Below are positions 51,656-60,889 of a DNA stretch of 64,000 bases, in pieces (position 1 is the stretch's first letter; every line of letters starts with the position of its first letter). Source of the stretch: Bacteroidia bacterium (lineage in GTDB: Bacteria; Bacteroidota; Bacteroidia; CAIKAF01). The stretch lies in the NCBI GenBank assembly GCA_016742095.1, contig JACVCJ010000003.1:93253-157252 (forward strand), read 5' to 3'. A model generated the notes under the pieces. That model saw only the letters and a list, made by a program, of their open reading frames with translations, was not told the DNA's origin and made no database searches. The position numbers and the translations under genes are program-made.

Positions 51656-53566
51656 TTATTGAGCGTTGGTTACCTGGAATGTGGTACGGCGGTTGGCAGC
51701 ATGTTGTTCTTCGGTAGTGGCATTCTTGTTCAGCGGGTTGCTTTCGCCCCAGCCTTTGGAGGTAAGGCGCCCGGCCTCGATGCCGTTCTCGATCAGGAAG
51801 TCCACCACACTTTTGGCGCGGCGCTGCGACAGTTCCAGGTTGTATTTATCGCTTCCCTGTTCGTCGGAATGCGAGTTGATCACAATATTGATGTTCGGGG
51901 TTTCCTTCAGCAGGGTGACCAGTTTGTTCAGTTCCCGCTTCGAGGTTTCGGTCAGCTCGGCCTTGTTGTATTCGTAATAGATATTGTCGAGTTTGATCTC
52001 GTCCTTAGTGATCTTCATGAGGTTCACCTGGGCCGAATTGCGCTCATTGAGCAGGACCGACTGGTCTGTGTTCGCATTCAGATCGAGGGCTTTCACCAGG
52101 GCCGATGCCGAAAAATAACCGTCGGCCGAACCCAGGATCTTGTAACCGGCTTCGGGGTTCACATTGCTCAGTGAAAAACGCCCGGTATTATCCGTAACGG
52201 CCGTCAGTGTGCTGCCGTCGGTGCCCATCAGGGTCACTTTGGCGTTGGCTACGGGCAGTCCCGTTTTTTCCTCGCGGATATAACCACCGATCGTTTTGTA
52301 CTTGGGATCGAGCATAAAACGGTAGATATCGTCGTTACCGATACCTCCGCCGCGGTTGCTGCAGTAGAACCCGTCGAAACGGCTCTGTGCTGAATAGATC
52401 AGCCCGAAATCGTCCCCGGCTGAGTTGAAGGGGATATCCATGGGCAGCGGTTTTGAAGGATTGCCGTTGTTGTATTTTGCCTTGAAGATATCGTACCCGC
52501 CCAGACCGGCCTTGCCGTTGCTGGAGAAAAAGAACAGCGAGTCCCCCGCAATGGTGGGGAAGCCTTCATTGGCCGCCGTATTGATCTCCTGTCCCAGGTT
52601 GGCCGGCATTCCCCATGAATTGGCCGCCGCCCCGCGGGAAACCTTGTACAGGTCTTTACCGCCTACGCCACCAGGCCGATCGGAGGTAAAGAAAAGCGTT
52701 TTACCATCGCCGCTGATCGCAGGATGCGCATAATTGGCGCCGTCCGTACAGAAAGGCAGCACTTCCGGGGTACCCCAGGTGCCTACCGCAGGATCGTAGG
52801 TGGTCGAAAGCAGTACACAGGATTTGCTCTTGCCGTCATACCCGTTGCACTGTGAAAAATAGCCTACTTTATGTACTTTATCGTAGGTAAAGCTGCCGTT
52901 GTTGTACTGGGAATTGATGGCTTCCGGCAGGGCCGAGTTTATTTTCCAGTCCCCGTTCTCTGTAGCCGATGCGGCCACCAGGCGACTGAAACCCTGCCCG
53001 GTCTTTTTATCCTTTGCCCCGCTGAAGAGGCTGCTGGACGTGGTAAACACCACCTTATCGGCACTGATGTACCCGATACCGTAATCGCCCATTTCGCTGT
53101 TCAGCGCCTTTTCGTTCATGTGCAGCAGTACTGAAAACACCTCTTTGCGTTGCGGGGCGCTCTGTGCACTCTGTATACGCAAACGGGCAATTTTACCCCA
53201 GGCCGTATCGTTCTCGGCTTTGCGGTACAGGGCTATCGCCTGTTCGTACTGGCCGCGGTAGGTATAGATATCGCCGTAGTTCACAAAAAGTTCGGCATTG
53301 GTGGCATTGGCGTCCACCGACTGCTGAAACCATTGCTGCGCATGGGCATAATCGTTCAGGTGATAATAGCAGTTCCCCAGGCGAAACATCACCTGGGCTT
53401 TGGCCTCGGGGGCATTGATCTTAGCCACCAGCTTTTCATATTCTGCGGCGGCATCCACATAATTTTTATCCTCGTATTTCCAGTCGGCTTTCTCCAGCGG
53501 GGTCTGTGCCGGGAGCAATGCCGTGCCGAGGAGGAGTGTAAGTATGGAGATGTACAGTTTTTTCAT
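51656..53566 (-). CDS. PorE-like OmpA-family protein with TPR, beta-propeller and CRD
   Basis: 636 residues. Signal peptide to about 20 (LLPAQ). Domain order: TPR helices (about 22-130, EAKAQVMFRLGNCYYHLNDYAHAQQWF in parts), a WD40/PD40-like beta-propeller (about 155-430, FFTSDRPGGVGGKDLY, FYCSNRGGGIGNDDIYRF), a carboxypeptidase-regulatory-like beta-sandwich (about 438-510, GYIREEKTGLPVANAKV) and a C-terminal OmpA domain (about 525-636, INSHSDEQGSDKYNLELSQRRA in parts) with the peptidoglycan-binding Asp and Arg (DEQG, LSQRRA). This is the layout of PorE, the T9SS protein that ties the translocon to peptidoglycan. It is 5 nt behind the type B gene and 2 nt before porP. A paralogue serving this cassette rather than the core PorE is most likely. 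Confidence 0.92.
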   Translation of the reverse strand: MKKLYISILTLLLGTALLPAQTPLEKADWKYEDKNYVDAAAEYEKLVAKINAPEAKAQVMFRLGNCYYHLNDYAHAQQWFQQSVDANATNAELFVNYGDIYTYRGQYEQAIALYRKAENDTAWGKIARLRIQSAQSAPQRKEVFSVLLHMNEKALNSEMGDYGIGYISADKVVFTTSSSLFSGAKDKKTGQGFSRLVAASATENGDWKINSALPEAINSQYNNGSFTYDKVHKVGYFSQCNGYDGKSKSCVLLSTTYDPAVGTWGTPEVLPFCTDGANYAHPAISGDGKTLFFTSDRPGGVGGKDLYKVSRGAAANSWGMPANLGQEINTAANEGFPTIAGDSLFFFSSNGKAGLGGYDIFKAKYNNGNPSKPLPMDIPFNSAGDDFGLIYSAQSRFDGFYCSNRGGGIGNDDIYRFMLDPKYKTIGGYIREEKTGLPVANAKVTLMGTDGSTLTAVTDNTGRFSLSNVNPEAGYKILGSADGYFSASALVKALDLNANTDQSVLLNERNSAQVNLMKITKDEIKLDNIYYEYNKAELTETSKRELNKLVTLLKETPNINIVINSHSDEQGSDKYNLELSQRRAKSVVDFLIENGIEAGRLTSKGWGESNPLNKNATTEEQHAANRRTTFQVTNAQ

Positions 53567-53571
53567 AGGTC

Positions 53572-55044
53572 TTAACGAACAAGGGTTACGGGGTATTTCA
53601 GGGTAATGAGTTCCCCGCCGGAATTATAAAACTTTACGATGGCATAATAGGTACCGTTGGAGGCATTTTCGCCGTTCACCGTACCGTCCCAGCCGGTATT
53701 GCCCACGAACATGGTCTGGCCCCAGCGGTTCACGATGGCCACGTCCACGCCGTTCAGCAGGATGTCGTTGTAACCGTCGCCGTTGGGCGAAAAGGCATTC
53801 GGCATATTGTCGATGCAGTAGTCCATGGCAATATCTACGTTCAGGGTATCGCTCAGCACGCAGGGGTCCGAGGTAATGTCCCTGAATACGATCACGCTGT
53901 ACTGTCCGGGCGACGAAGGCTGATAGCTCTGCGTGGAATCGGGCAGAGAAACCCCGTTGTGATACCAGCTATATACCGCATCGCTTACTCCGGCGTCCAG
54001 CACGGGATAATACAGGTCTACCGGGCACAGTTTCAGGTCTTCGCCCAGGTTGACCACGGGCTGCGGACCTACCAGCGCCGATATGGACATGCTGGTCATC
54101 ATATTCAGACATTTATCACCGATGGAATTCCCGTCCGAACCTTCTTTTACCCCTACGGTAATGGTTTCGTTCTGGGTTTGCCCGGCGATCATTACGTCTA
54201 TATAATTCGTATACTTATGAGAAGGCGAACATTCCACACCCACGGCTCCGATAACGGCTACCGGGGAACCGGCGCTGTTCGTGGCGAAGAAATCAGACCC
54301 GTCCGCAGCGATGGTACCGCAGGATATCAACTCATTGAAGTATATACGAACTCCGTAATTGTTGCATACATAAGCGGCCGAATCGGCTACAGGCGGAATG
54401 GTATCGTAGAGTTCCACCGTTCCCGCTGAAAAATCGAGCGTATAACCCGACTGCGTGGCGCTGAAATTGCTCACATTGATCACGAAGGTATGCCCCGCCG
54501 TTACGGGTATGGCCAGTTCGTTCTGTGCATGCCCCGTAGTATCGTTGTTGGCCCCTGTAGGCCCGGGAATGGCCGAAAAGTTACAGGCCACCTGCAGCGA
54601 TGGATCTACGTAGATCTCCGGGCAGCTGTGACCGGTAAGGTCAAATACCGCCCAGTCGTAATCGTCGGCCGGGTTCAGCGGTGTAATGGTAAAATTCAGG
54701 ATACCGCTGTTCAGGGCTGTAAAGATGTACCATACGTCGTTCTGTTCGCCGCCGTCGAGGCAGGAAATGGCCGGGTTTATCTCATTGGGGATATACCCTG
54801 TGCCCGAGTAGGAAAAGGTTTGTACATATACGTCCTGGCAGATCGTAATGGCATCGGGACAATCCTGCTCCGGCTGTATGTTCTTGTCGCTTTTGGGCGT
54901 GTTCTGCCCGGCCTGGAGCTTTGCCCTTTTGGCCTGCTCCAGGGCCTGTACCTGTGCAGGCGTGTACTGGGCCGACAGAGTGCCTGACAGGCCCAGCATA
55001 AGTGCCAGGCCCGTCATCCATGGATACAGTGTGTTTTTTAGCAT
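53572..55044 (-). CDS. Secreted protein with T9SS type B sorting domain
   Basis: 490 residues. Signal peptide to about 25 (TLSAQ), then a Gln/Lys-rich linker (QALEQAKRAKLQAGQ). A jelly-roll, CUB/PPC-like domain (about 58-210, CPDAITICQ, NDVWYIFTALNSG, GHTFVINVSNFS) with paired cysteines is followed by a bacterial Ig-like domain (about 210-325), an Ig/PKD-like domain (about 325-400, NLGEDLKLCP, SWYHNG) and the type B C-terminal domain (about 405-490, NAFSPNGDGYND, IVNRWGQTMFVG, ending YPVTLVR). It is 15 nt behind the giant type A protein gene and 5 nt before the PorE-like gene. Export through T9SS with the co-encoded PorP/SprF is the inferred path. Ligand unknown. Confidence 0.92.
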   Translation of the reverse strand: MLKNTLYPWMTGLALMLGLSGTLSAQYTPAQVQALEQAKRAKLQAGQNTPKSDKNIQPEQDCPDAITICQDVYVQTFSYSGTGYIPNEINPAISCLDGGEQNDVWYIFTALNSGILNFTITPLNPADDYDWAVFDLTGHSCPEIYVDPSLQVACNFSAIPGPTGANNDTTGHAQNELAIPVTAGHTFVINVSNFSATQSGYTLDFSAGTVELYDTIPPVADSAAYVCNNYGVRIYFNELISCGTIAADGSDFFATNSAGSPVAVIGAVGVECSPSHKYTNYIDVMIAGQTQNETITVGVKEGSDGNSIGDKCLNMMTSMSISALVGPQPVVNLGEDLKLCPVDLYYPVLDAGVSDAVYSWYHNGVSLPDSTQSYQPSSPGQYSVIVFRDITSDPCVLSDTLNVDIAMDYCIDNMPNAFSPNGDGYNDILLNGVDVAIVNRWGQTMFVGNTGWDGTVNGENASNGTYYAIVKFYNSGGELITLKYPVTLVR

Positions 55045-55059
55045 GTGTGAGAACTGTTC

Positions 55060-58000
55060 TTAGGGTTGTTTTACAAAACGTACCGTGTACATGGCATCTT
55101 CCATACGCAGGCGTACGGTATACATTCCCGGAAGCAGGTCCTGCACCGGCATGCTCACTTTGTACAATTCCGAAGATTTTATGTCATTACGTATATTGAT
55201 CACTTTGCCCTGCATATCGATGATCTCGAGCGTCATTTTGCCCGAAACGGCCGATTGCAGTGTAATGTTCAGCACATCTGAAGCCGGGTTCGGATATGCG
55301 TTGATCTGGAAATCGGCGTCACTCTCATCCAGGGAAAGCGCTTTATTTACGTATATAGATCGAATGATGGTATCGTTGCCGCAGCCGTTCGAAATGATGA
55401 GGCGTACCTGGTACGTTCCGTTATCCGGGAACTGGTGTACCGGGTTCTGCGTGGTCACGTCCGCGCTGCCATCGCCGAAGTTCCAGGTCCAGCCCTGTGC
55501 ATTCTGTGAAATATCGGTAAAGTATACGGTGAGGCCGTTGTTCTGGTTATTGAACAGCGCTACCGGCAGCGGATCGACTGTTACGGTGATGGAAGCAGAG
55601 GCCGAACAACCCTGACCCGAAGTTACGCTGTAGGTAACCAGGTGACTGCCCAGTCCCGCTACGGCGGGATCGAAGGTATTGCTGTTCACATACGGACCGC
55701 CGCCCCAGGTACCGCCCGACGTAACCGCCGTCAGCGTCTGGATACCGGCATTTTCGCAAACCGTTCCCGGGTAGGTGATGGTCGCATCCGGGTTGGCATT
55801 GATGTTTACGTATACACTGTCGAAACCGGCGCAGCCGTTACCTCCCGTTACCGTGTACACCACCAGGTGTGTGCCGGTACCGGAGATCTGCGGATCGAAC
55901 AGACCGGCTCCTGAGATATAGGAACCACCCGTCCAGACGCCGCCCGGGATATTTCCGAACATCATCTGGGAGCCGTCGTTAAAGCAGTAGTTCAGTGCGG
56001 AAAGCACCTGTACGTTCGGGGCGGAAGTTACGTTCACAAATGTGGTATAGGTATCCGAACAACCGGCATTGCTTACCGTGTAGGTCAGCGGGTGGCTACC
56101 CGCTCCCGCCGCAGCAGGATCGAACACGCCGGCCGCCGTGATGTAGGCGCCGCCGCTCCAGGTACCGCCGCCCGAATTCACCGCAAAAGTGGTCAGTCCG
56201 TCCGAAGTACACATAGTACTGCCCGGGGCAAAGGTCGCATCCGGCGACTGGTTGATCGTAAGCGTTACGGTATCCGTTGCCACGCAACCGTTACCGGCAG
56301 ACACGCTGTATACGACCGGGTACAGACCCTGTCCGCTCAGTTGTGGATAGAACAGACCGGCAATACTGATATAGGGGTTACCGCTGTAGGTACCGCCCAC
56401 CGGGGTAGCGCTTATAAAGAAGGCTGAATCGGCCGAGCAATGCGTAAGAACTCCGGTGATATTTGCCGAAGGTGCAGCAATTACATTGATCTGTGTGCTG
56501 CCCGTGGCCGAGCAGGAACCCTGCGTTACGGTATACGTTACGGCGTGTGTGCCTACGCCCGCCGCAGCCGGATCAAAGATACCCGCACTGCTCACAAAGG
56601 CGCCGCCGGCAAAAGTACCGCCCGAGGTGGCCGAGATCAGCTGTACCGGTGTGGCATTGGTACACAGGGCACTTACCGGACTGATGGAAGCATTCGGTCC
56701 CTGGGTCACCAGCACGCTCTGTGTGGAACTGGCCGTACAACCGCCGGAACTCAGCGTATAGGTTACGGAGAATGCACCGGAACCGGAAACCGCCGGATCG
56801 AACATGCCCGTTGCATTTATATACGGACCACCGCTCCAGGTACCACCCGCGTTCACGGCATTCAGCTGAACGGGGATACCGGTGGAACAGATCACCGGCT
56901 GGGCCGATATGGCCGCATTCGGAGCCGTGTTCACGATCACCGAGGTGCTACCCGCGCCCGTACAGCCGTTTACATCTGTATACGAATAAATAGGGTTAAA
57001 GGTTCCCGGACCGGAAAGCGAAGGATCGAAAAGACCGCCGCTGTTCACAAAGGGCGAACCGCTCCAGGTGCCGCCACCCGGTGTGGCGTTGAGCGCAAAC
57101 GGCGTACCGTTGCTGCACAAAGGCGCCGGAGTAGTTACGTTCACCACCGGGGAAGGATTCACCTGGATATTGGTCGTGGCAAAACCTGCGCAGCCGTTGG
57201 GCGCAGTGTACTGGTATACGATACTGTGTACGCCCGCCCCGGCAACACCCGGGTTGAACTGACCACCGCCCGTGATAAATACACCGCCCGTGAACAGACC
57301 GCCTGCCGGAGTGGCATTGATCTGTGTAAGTGCGCCATTGTCACAGAAAACGGAAGGTCCGCCGATGGTAAGCACCGGCGACTGTTTTACATTGATCACC
57401 TGTGTGGCCGTGGAAGGACAGGCGCCACCCACCGTATAGCTTACGGTATACGTGCCCGCCGCAGAACCCTGCAGGTCGATATCTCCGAAGCTGCTGCCGA
57501 ATACCAGGCCCGAAGGACTGGCCGTAAAGTTTCCGCCGGCACCCGGTGCGAAGGTCGGGTACGGCGCCGGATCATCGGTACAGAAAGAAGAACCTGGGTA
57601 ATTCAGTGTTGCCACTGCACCCGAATTAATGGTTACTACAAATGTAGCCGTAGCATTACAGAAAGATGTGGGCAGACTGTGTGTTACCGTATAGGTACCG
57701 GCTGCAGATGCCGAAACGTCGATCTGGCCGGTGGAAGTGCTCAGGAATACGAGTCCTGCCGGAGCTGCACTGAATGTTCCGCCCGGGGTCTGTACCGCAG
57801 GCAGGGGATCGCTGCTGCCATTGGTGCAATAGGTATTGTTGGTATAGCTGAAACTGGCATTACCCAGCGGTTTTACATACACGATATCCGAAACCGAGAT
57901 CGATTGCGGACAGGCGCCGCTCTGTACAATGGCACGGTAGGTATGCAGACCGGCAGTATTCGGGGTTACGGTAAGCGGGTTGGCACCGGCAGCGCCGATG

Positions 58001-60816
58001 TTCGAATAACCCGAACCGCTGATATCCCGCTCCCAGTAAAGCACAGAACCGGTCTGGCCGCCCAGGTTCACTGTAAGCGGTGTACCGATACAGATGGTGT
58101 CCGGAACGATGGCTGCCGTACCGGCAACCGTATTGGCCGAAACCGTAACGGTAGCCACGGCCGAAGTAGCGGTTGTACAGGCACCGCTTTGCACCACGGC
58201 GCGGAAATCATACACGCCCGGAGCGAGCACGCCCGTAACCAGGGAGGCAGAGCCTGCGCTGCCGATATTGGTATAACCTCCGCCGTTCAGTTGTTGTTCC
58301 CAGTATAAGATGGTGCCTACCTGTCCGCTGAGGGAGATCAGGGTACCGTTGCCCTGGCAGAGGGCCGGATTAAAGGCATAGGTGTTCCCGCCCGCTGAGG
58401 CCGGGATAATATTCACCACCACGGTACCTGAATAGGCCGCGGCACAAACGCCGTTCTGCACGCGTACGCGGTAGGTATAGGTGCCCTGCGCCAGTCCGCT
58501 TTCGGTAATGGTAGTGAGACCGGCATTACCGATGCTGCTAAAGCCGCCGCCGTTCAGGTCGCGTTCCCACTGTACCACCGAACCGGTCTGACCGCTCAGG
58601 GTAAGGTTAAAGTTAGAGCCCTGGCACACACTGGTGGCCGAAGCATTCAGCGAACCGGCCACGGTAGGCGTATTTACCGTAACCGTAAGGCTGGCACACA
58701 CGGTGGTGTTACAGGTACCTTCGGCACGGGCATAATACGTGGTAGTGGTTGTCGGTGAAACCAGGATGGCCGTTCCGGAACCGGAAGCCACACCGCCGCA
58801 GCTGCCCGAATACCACTGCCACTGCGCTCCTGCGCCCAGCGAACCGCCGGCAACGGAAAGTGTGGTGGTAGAACCCAGACAGATCGGGTTGGATGTTGCA
58901 TTTATAGAAGTAGCTGCCGTGGAATTGGCCAGTACAGTGAGCGTTACGCTCTGGCAGGTGGTATTACCGCACACGTTCTGGCCGCGTACAAAATACGTGG
59001 TTGTCGTAGCCGGGGCCGGAATGGTAAGCGCGGCATTGGAAGCCGTGCTGGTACCCACCAGGGTGCCGCCACAACTGCCCGAATACCAGGCCCAGTTACC
59101 GGATGAGCCGTTGGTGCCGCCCGTAAGCGTAAGCGTTACATTGGTACCGGCACATACGTTATTGGCCGACACATTGGCTGCCGAACCGATGATGAAAGGC
59201 GTTTCGTAGGTCACTACCAGCTGCGGACGGTTGCCGTCGCTCCAGCCGCGGTAGTCGATCCAGTCGTCATTATCGGGCGTACAGAAACAGCAGAACTGGG
59301 GTCCCGGATCGCTGTGACTGCCGTAATAATCGAAAGAAAGGGTCATAAAATTCTGAACGGCACGCGCGCTGGTCACCACGGCATTCAGGTTATAGGCATT
59401 GTAGTCTTTCCAGCCGTTGGCCGTACCCAGGGTATAACCCGAAAATACGTTGAAGGTGCCGTACACCGGGGCTGCGCCGATAGCGGTACGTATCTGGTCG
59501 CAGTTGGATACTACCGGATCGAAGGTAAGCGGACCGATGCCGCCGTAGAAATAATCGAGCTGATCGTCGTTACCCCAGCACTGTCCACCTGACTGTGTAT
59601 TGCGGAAGTTGAACTGGTAAAAACGGGAATAGGCATTGGAAATACAGGCATTGGCCGGCAGGGCGTTGATATTGAATTTCGCATAGCCGTCGTAGCCGTC
59701 GTTGTCAACGGTACCGTCGTCAAAGCCCACGCGGATCTCATCGTCGTCATCGTTATCCGTGGAAAAATCGCAGCCGCCGTCATCGTCCACTGTTCCTGTC
59801 CAGTACACCGAAGCGGTAGGTGTGTAGGTAACCGTAGGGTCGATATACACGGGGAAAACACGCATCGGGTCGCTGATCCACTCTGCACTGATGGCATAGC
59901 TGATCTTCCCGGCGGCGTATTTCACCTCTGTGGCCCGTATACGGTCCTGGTTATCGTTGGAATCGTAAAAAAGGAATTTCTTGAATTTAACGTCTTTCTC
60001 CCCGTTGCTGAACGCTACACGGCCATCGCTGCCGTCTTCAGTGTTCACAAACCCCGGCCCCATGTTCAGTGTTTCCGAGATGCCTACCGTAACTGTTCCG
60101 ACGGGCAGAGCGGCAAAAGCCTGCTGATCCTTAAGCACATAGCTGTATTTAAAACCGCCTCCGTTCTGTTCAGCCACCAGGTCGATGCCGGGAGCCACAT
60201 CCTTGTAGGTGATGCGGTTACCCGAAACCGTAGCCGACTGGAAGGCGTTCAGCGTGATGCTGCCCGTTTCGTTGCCCTGTGCATCCAGGAACACCAGTTT
60301 CGGGGCCTGTATACCAAAAACATCGGTACCGTTCTCCCGCAGGGCAAACACGCGCGATGCGTCGTTACCGTAGAGCGTGGAGAACTCGTTGTAATGGTTC
60401 GCATGGGGATACATACCGGCGCCCGCCTGTGTATTGGGGCTGATATCGGTAAGGATCGTGTGCCAGAGCCCGTTCTTCAGGTAATGCTGCGGACCCGATG
60501 TGATCACCGCCGTTACTTTGCCATCGGCCAGACGGAAGTGCTTGGAATAGGCATCACGCAGGTCCAGGATCTCCGCCTCACGGTTGTAGATGTCGAGCGG
60601 ACCACCTGCGTCGTACTGCCTGCGGAAAGCGGCATCCTGCTCAAAACCGGCGGGATACTTCTCCGCACGCACGGTAACTCCGGCCCCGGCCTTACTGGCC
60701 TGACTGAAGATGTACTCTTTGTTTGCGGGACTCTCCGGTGCGTTATTTTTCTGTGTTTGTGCAAAGGCACCAAAAACCAGGGTGCATGCAAGGGTTGTTA
60801 GTAGAGGTCTTTTCAT
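55060..60816 (-). CDS. Giant T9SS type A surface protein with DNRLRE-like, Ig-like and 75-residue repeats
   Basis: 1918 residues. Signal peptide to about 19 (FGAFAQ). Order: an N-terminal leader domain (about 60-335, IYNREAEILDLRDAY, KDVAPGIDLV, FPVYIDPTVTY) akin to that of the protein at 13235-18274; a DNRLRE-like, aspartate-rich domain (about 340-545, CDFSTDNDDDDEIRVGFDDG in parts, cysteine-rich CCFCTPDNDDWIDY); two Ig-like domains with WYSGSCGG; three with VLYWERDISGSGY-type cores; two plus eight 75-residue repeats; a PKD domain (about 1763-1840, WNFGDGSADVTTQNPVHQF) and a type A sorting domain (AYPNPASDV, ending MYTVRFVKQP). The acidic DNDDDD stretches could bind calcium. First gene of the four-gene cassette; a promoter match lies 35-65 bp upstream. 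Confidence 0.92.
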   Translation of the reverse strand: MKRPLLTTLACTLVFGAFAQTQKNNAPESPANKEYIFSQASKAGAGVTVRAEKYPAGFEQDAAFRRQYDAGGPLDIYNREAEILDLRDAYSKHFRLADGKVTAVITSGPQHYLKNGLWHTILTDISPNTQAGAGMYPHANHYNEFSTLYGNDASRVFALRENGTDVFGIQAPKLVFLDAQGNETGSITLNAFQSATVSGNRITYKDVAPGIDLVAEQNGGGFKYSYVLKDQQAFAALPVGTVTVGISETLNMGPGFVNTEDGSDGRVAFSNGEKDVKFKKFLFYDSNDNQDRIRATEVKYAAGKISYAISAEWISDPMRVFPVYIDPTVTYTPTASVYWTGTVDDDGGCDFSTDNDDDDEIRVGFDDGTVDNDGYDGYAKFNINALPANACISNAYSRFYQFNFRNTQSGGQCWGNDDQLDYFYGGIGPLTFDPVVSNCDQIRTAIGAAPVYGTFNVFSGYTLGTANGWKDYNAYNLNAVVTSARAVQNFMTLSFDYYGSHSDPGPQFCCFCTPDNDDWIDYRGWSDGNRPQLVVTYETPFIIGSAANVSANNVCAGTNVTLTLTGGTNGSSGNWAWYSGSCGGTLVGTSTASNAALTIPAPATTTTYFVRGQNVCGNTTCQSVTLTVLANSTAATSINATSNPICLGSTTTLSVAGGSLGAGAQWQWYSGSCGGVASGSGTAILVSPTTTTTYYARAEGTCNTTVCASLTVTVNTPTVAGSLNASATSVCQGSNFNLTLSGQTGSVVQWERDLNGGGFSSIGNAGLTTITESGLAQGTYTYRVRVQNGVCAAAYSGTVVVNIIPASAGGNTYAFNPALCQGNGTLISLSGQVGTILYWEQQLNGGGYTNIGSAGSASLVTGVLAPGVYDFRAVVQSGACTTATSAVATVTVSANTVAGTAAIVPDTICIGTPLTVNLGGQTGSVLYWERDISGSGYSNIGAAGANPLTVTPNTAGLHTYRAIVQSGACPQSISVSDIVYVKPLGNASFSYTNNTYCTNGSSDPLPAVQTPGGTFSAAPAGLVFLSTSTGQIDVSASAAGTYTVTHSLPTSFCNATATFVVTINSGAVATLNYPGSSFCTDDPAPYPTFAPGAGGNFTASPSGLVFGSSFGDIDLQGSAAGTYTVSYTVGGACPSTATQVINVKQSPVLTIGGPSVFCDNGALTQINATPAGGLFTGGVFITGGGQFNPGVAGAGVHSIVYQYTAPNGCAGFATTNIQVNPSPVVNVTTPAPLCSNGTPFALNATPGGGTWSGSPFVNSGGLFDPSLSGPGTFNPIYSYTDVNGCTGAGSTSVIVNTAPNAAISAQPVICSTGIPVQLNAVNAGGTWSGGPYINATGMFDPAVSGSGAFSVTYTLSSGGCTASSTQSVLVTQGPNASISPVSALCTNATPVQLISATSGGTFAGGAFVSSAGIFDPAAAGVGTHAVTYTVTQGSCSATGSTQINVIAAPSANITGVLTHCSADSAFFISATPVGGTYSGNPYISIAGLFYPQLSGQGLYPVVYSVSAGNGCVATDTVTLTINQSPDATFAPGSTMCTSDGLTTFAVNSGGGTWSGGAYITAAGVFDPAAAGAGSHPLTYTVSNAGCSDTYTTFVNVTSAPNVQVLSALNYCFNDGSQMMFGNIPGGVWTGGSYISGAGLFDPQISGTGTHLVVYTVTGGNGCAGFDSVYVNINANPDATITYPGTVCENAGIQTLTAVTSGGTWGGGPYVNSNTFDPAVAGLGSHLVTYSVTSGQGCSASASITVTVDPLPVALFNNQNNGLTVYFTDISQNAQGWTWNFGDGSADVTTQNPVHQFPDNGTYQVRLIISNGCGNDTIIRSIYVNKALSLDESDADFQINAYPNPASDVLNITLQSAVSGKMTLEIIDMQGKVINIRNDIKSSELYKVSMPVQDLLPGMYTVRLRMEDAMYTVRFVKQP
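55560..57370 (-). repeat. Eight tandem ~226-bp coding repeats
   Basis: Eight units of about 75 codons, each with the pattern C.(N/S/T)....L.A...GGTWSGG.YI...G.FDP...G.G.H.V.YTV..G.GC. Two more distant relatives lie at about 57375-57840. Two cysteines per unit fit one disulphide each. Boundaries are approximate. Confidence 0.8.
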
Positions 60817-60850
60817 ATGGCTTTAAGAACATGGGTGAGAAAAAAGTCGT

Positions 60851-60881
60851 GAAAGATAAAAAAGAAATCGTATCCGTCAAA
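60851..60881 (-). promoter_or_regulatory. Promoter of the four-gene T9SS cassette
   Basis: Minus strand TTTG (60881-60878), 19-bp spacer, TATCTTTC (60858-60851), one mismatch at the last base of TAnnTTTG. Leader of about 28 nt to the ATG at 60816. No terminator-like hairpin is visible between it and the sprT-like stop at 60890, which it nearly abuts. Confidence 0.5.
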
Positions 60882-60889
60882 TTTTTCAG

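Noticed and set aside
56440..58308. A 622-codon open frame on the plus strand
   Set aside because: It lies fully opposite the repeat region of the 1918-residue surface protein, is rich in Arg, Gly and Cys without domain structure, and mirrors the repeat periodicity; it is an antisense shadow of biased codon use.
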